From: Phycisphaerae bacterium
GTDB taxonomy: Bacteria > Planctomycetota > Phycisphaerae > UBA1845
Length of the DNA: 64,000 nucleotides
Assembly (NCBI GenBank): GCA_029260135.1
Contig: JAJDDV010000149.1
Span: 1-64,000, forward strand
Direction: 5' to 3'
A program made the translations under genes and the position numbers. This document shows positions 63,882-64,000 of the stretch, in pieces. Under the pieces are notes generated by a model. It worked only from the letters and a program-made list of their open reading frames with translations. It ran no database searches and was not told the origin of the DNA. Position 1 is the stretch's first letter. Every line of letters begins with the position of its first letter.

Positions 63882-64000
63882 ATGAAGTTACATCGATTGG
63901 CTGCCGTTGGCGTCGCTGTTGTCTTGTCATCTGCCCTCGTATCCGCCACCGCACACCTTAAGTCCGCCGAGACGTTCGAGATCACGCGATCCACGATTGA
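63882..64000 (+). CDS. Exported protein, N-terminal part only
   Basis: An ATG behind GGGAGAAAGAG, 31 nt after the S74 gene, opens a frame that runs off the window end. Thirty-nine residues are visible: a signal peptide (MKLHRLAAVGVAVVLSSALV) and then SAETFEITRSTID. The segment after the signal resembles small planctomycete exported proteins in which FEI..TIDGGG is followed by a beta-rich domain; that is recollection of a family pattern and the rest is not visible. It is probably co-transcribed with the S74 gene. Confidence 0.65.
   Translation, partial: MKLHRLAAVGVAVVLSSALVSATAHLKSAETFEITRSTI

Overview
The window reads as chromosomal DNA of a high-GC bacterium, most probably a planctomycete of the Phycisphaerae type. 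This is inferred from several markers: two exported proteins end in a VSxWG/ISxWG sorting tail (IPTL-CTERM-like); one secreted protein carries a DGIPDEC repeat array followed by a dockerin-like segment; several proteins have membrane or zinc-ribbon architectures typical of that phylum; and the intergenic spaces hold clustered short palindromic repeats. No rRNA, tRNA, CRISPR array, prophage or insertion sequence was recognised. The gene content is mostly housekeeping and vertical in character.

Layout. 0-1.3 kb: a triheme cytochrome c lipoprotein, divergent from the complex I genes. 1.8-10.7 kb: nuoH-J-K-L-M-N (membrane arm of complex I, without nuoI) ending in a translationally coupled ferritin-like gene. 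10.7-13.5 kb: rimO-pgsA-uppP, overlapping by 4 nt each, on the minus strand. 13.9-17.7 kb: a phospholipid N-methyltransferase-like protein, rnhA, a hypothetical gene, lysC and a secreted nuclease. 17.7-18.8 kb is gene-free. 18.8-22.9 kb: a secreted DGIPDEC/dockerin-like protein with a knottin-like tail, a GT39-like membrane protein and a HAD phosphatase. 22.9-28 kb: a hemerythrin-like protein and the minus-strand series rny-ymdB-tyrS-hypothetical, preceded by about 700 nt of non-coding sequence with a near-consensus promoter. 28.9-34.1 kb: a DsbD-like protein, a rhodanese, a DoxX/MauE-like protein and an aminotransferase. 34.2-41.1 kb: glnA, purA (with a possible attenuator), uppS, a chagasin-like lipoprotein, fabI and cystathionine beta-synthase. 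41.9-48.3 kb: two CTERM proteins flanking a membrane-anchored sulfatase-fold protein and a repeat island. 48.4-56.4 kb: endonuclease V, an HtrA protease, a MutS2 without Smr domain, two uncharacterised membrane proteins and transaldolase. 56.6-64 kb: a double VanZ protein, a lipoprotein, an exopolysaccharide-initiating sugar transferase, a secreted endosialidase-chaperone (S74) protein and the start of another exported protein.

How the genes work together. The nuo block makes the quinone-reducing, proton-pumping arm of complex I; its NADH-side genes must lie elsewhere. uppP, uppS, the GT39-like enzyme and the polyprenyl glycosylphosphotransferase all use undecaprenyl carriers. pgsA, fabI and the N-methyltransferase-like protein belong to membrane lipid synthesis. 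RNase Y and YmdB sit together as in other bacteria. The DsbD, rhodanese and MauE-like genes look like an envelope thiol-redox unit. The most unusual signals are non-coding: a dispersed family of short palindromic repeats built on a GCTTCGCTTGGCCATG core, a terminator hairpin between the likely purA promoter and its start codon, and the promoter-led structured region upstream of rny. All start codons were chosen by reading Shine-Dalgarno sequences and overlaps by eye; functions come from recognised motifs, not from database searches.
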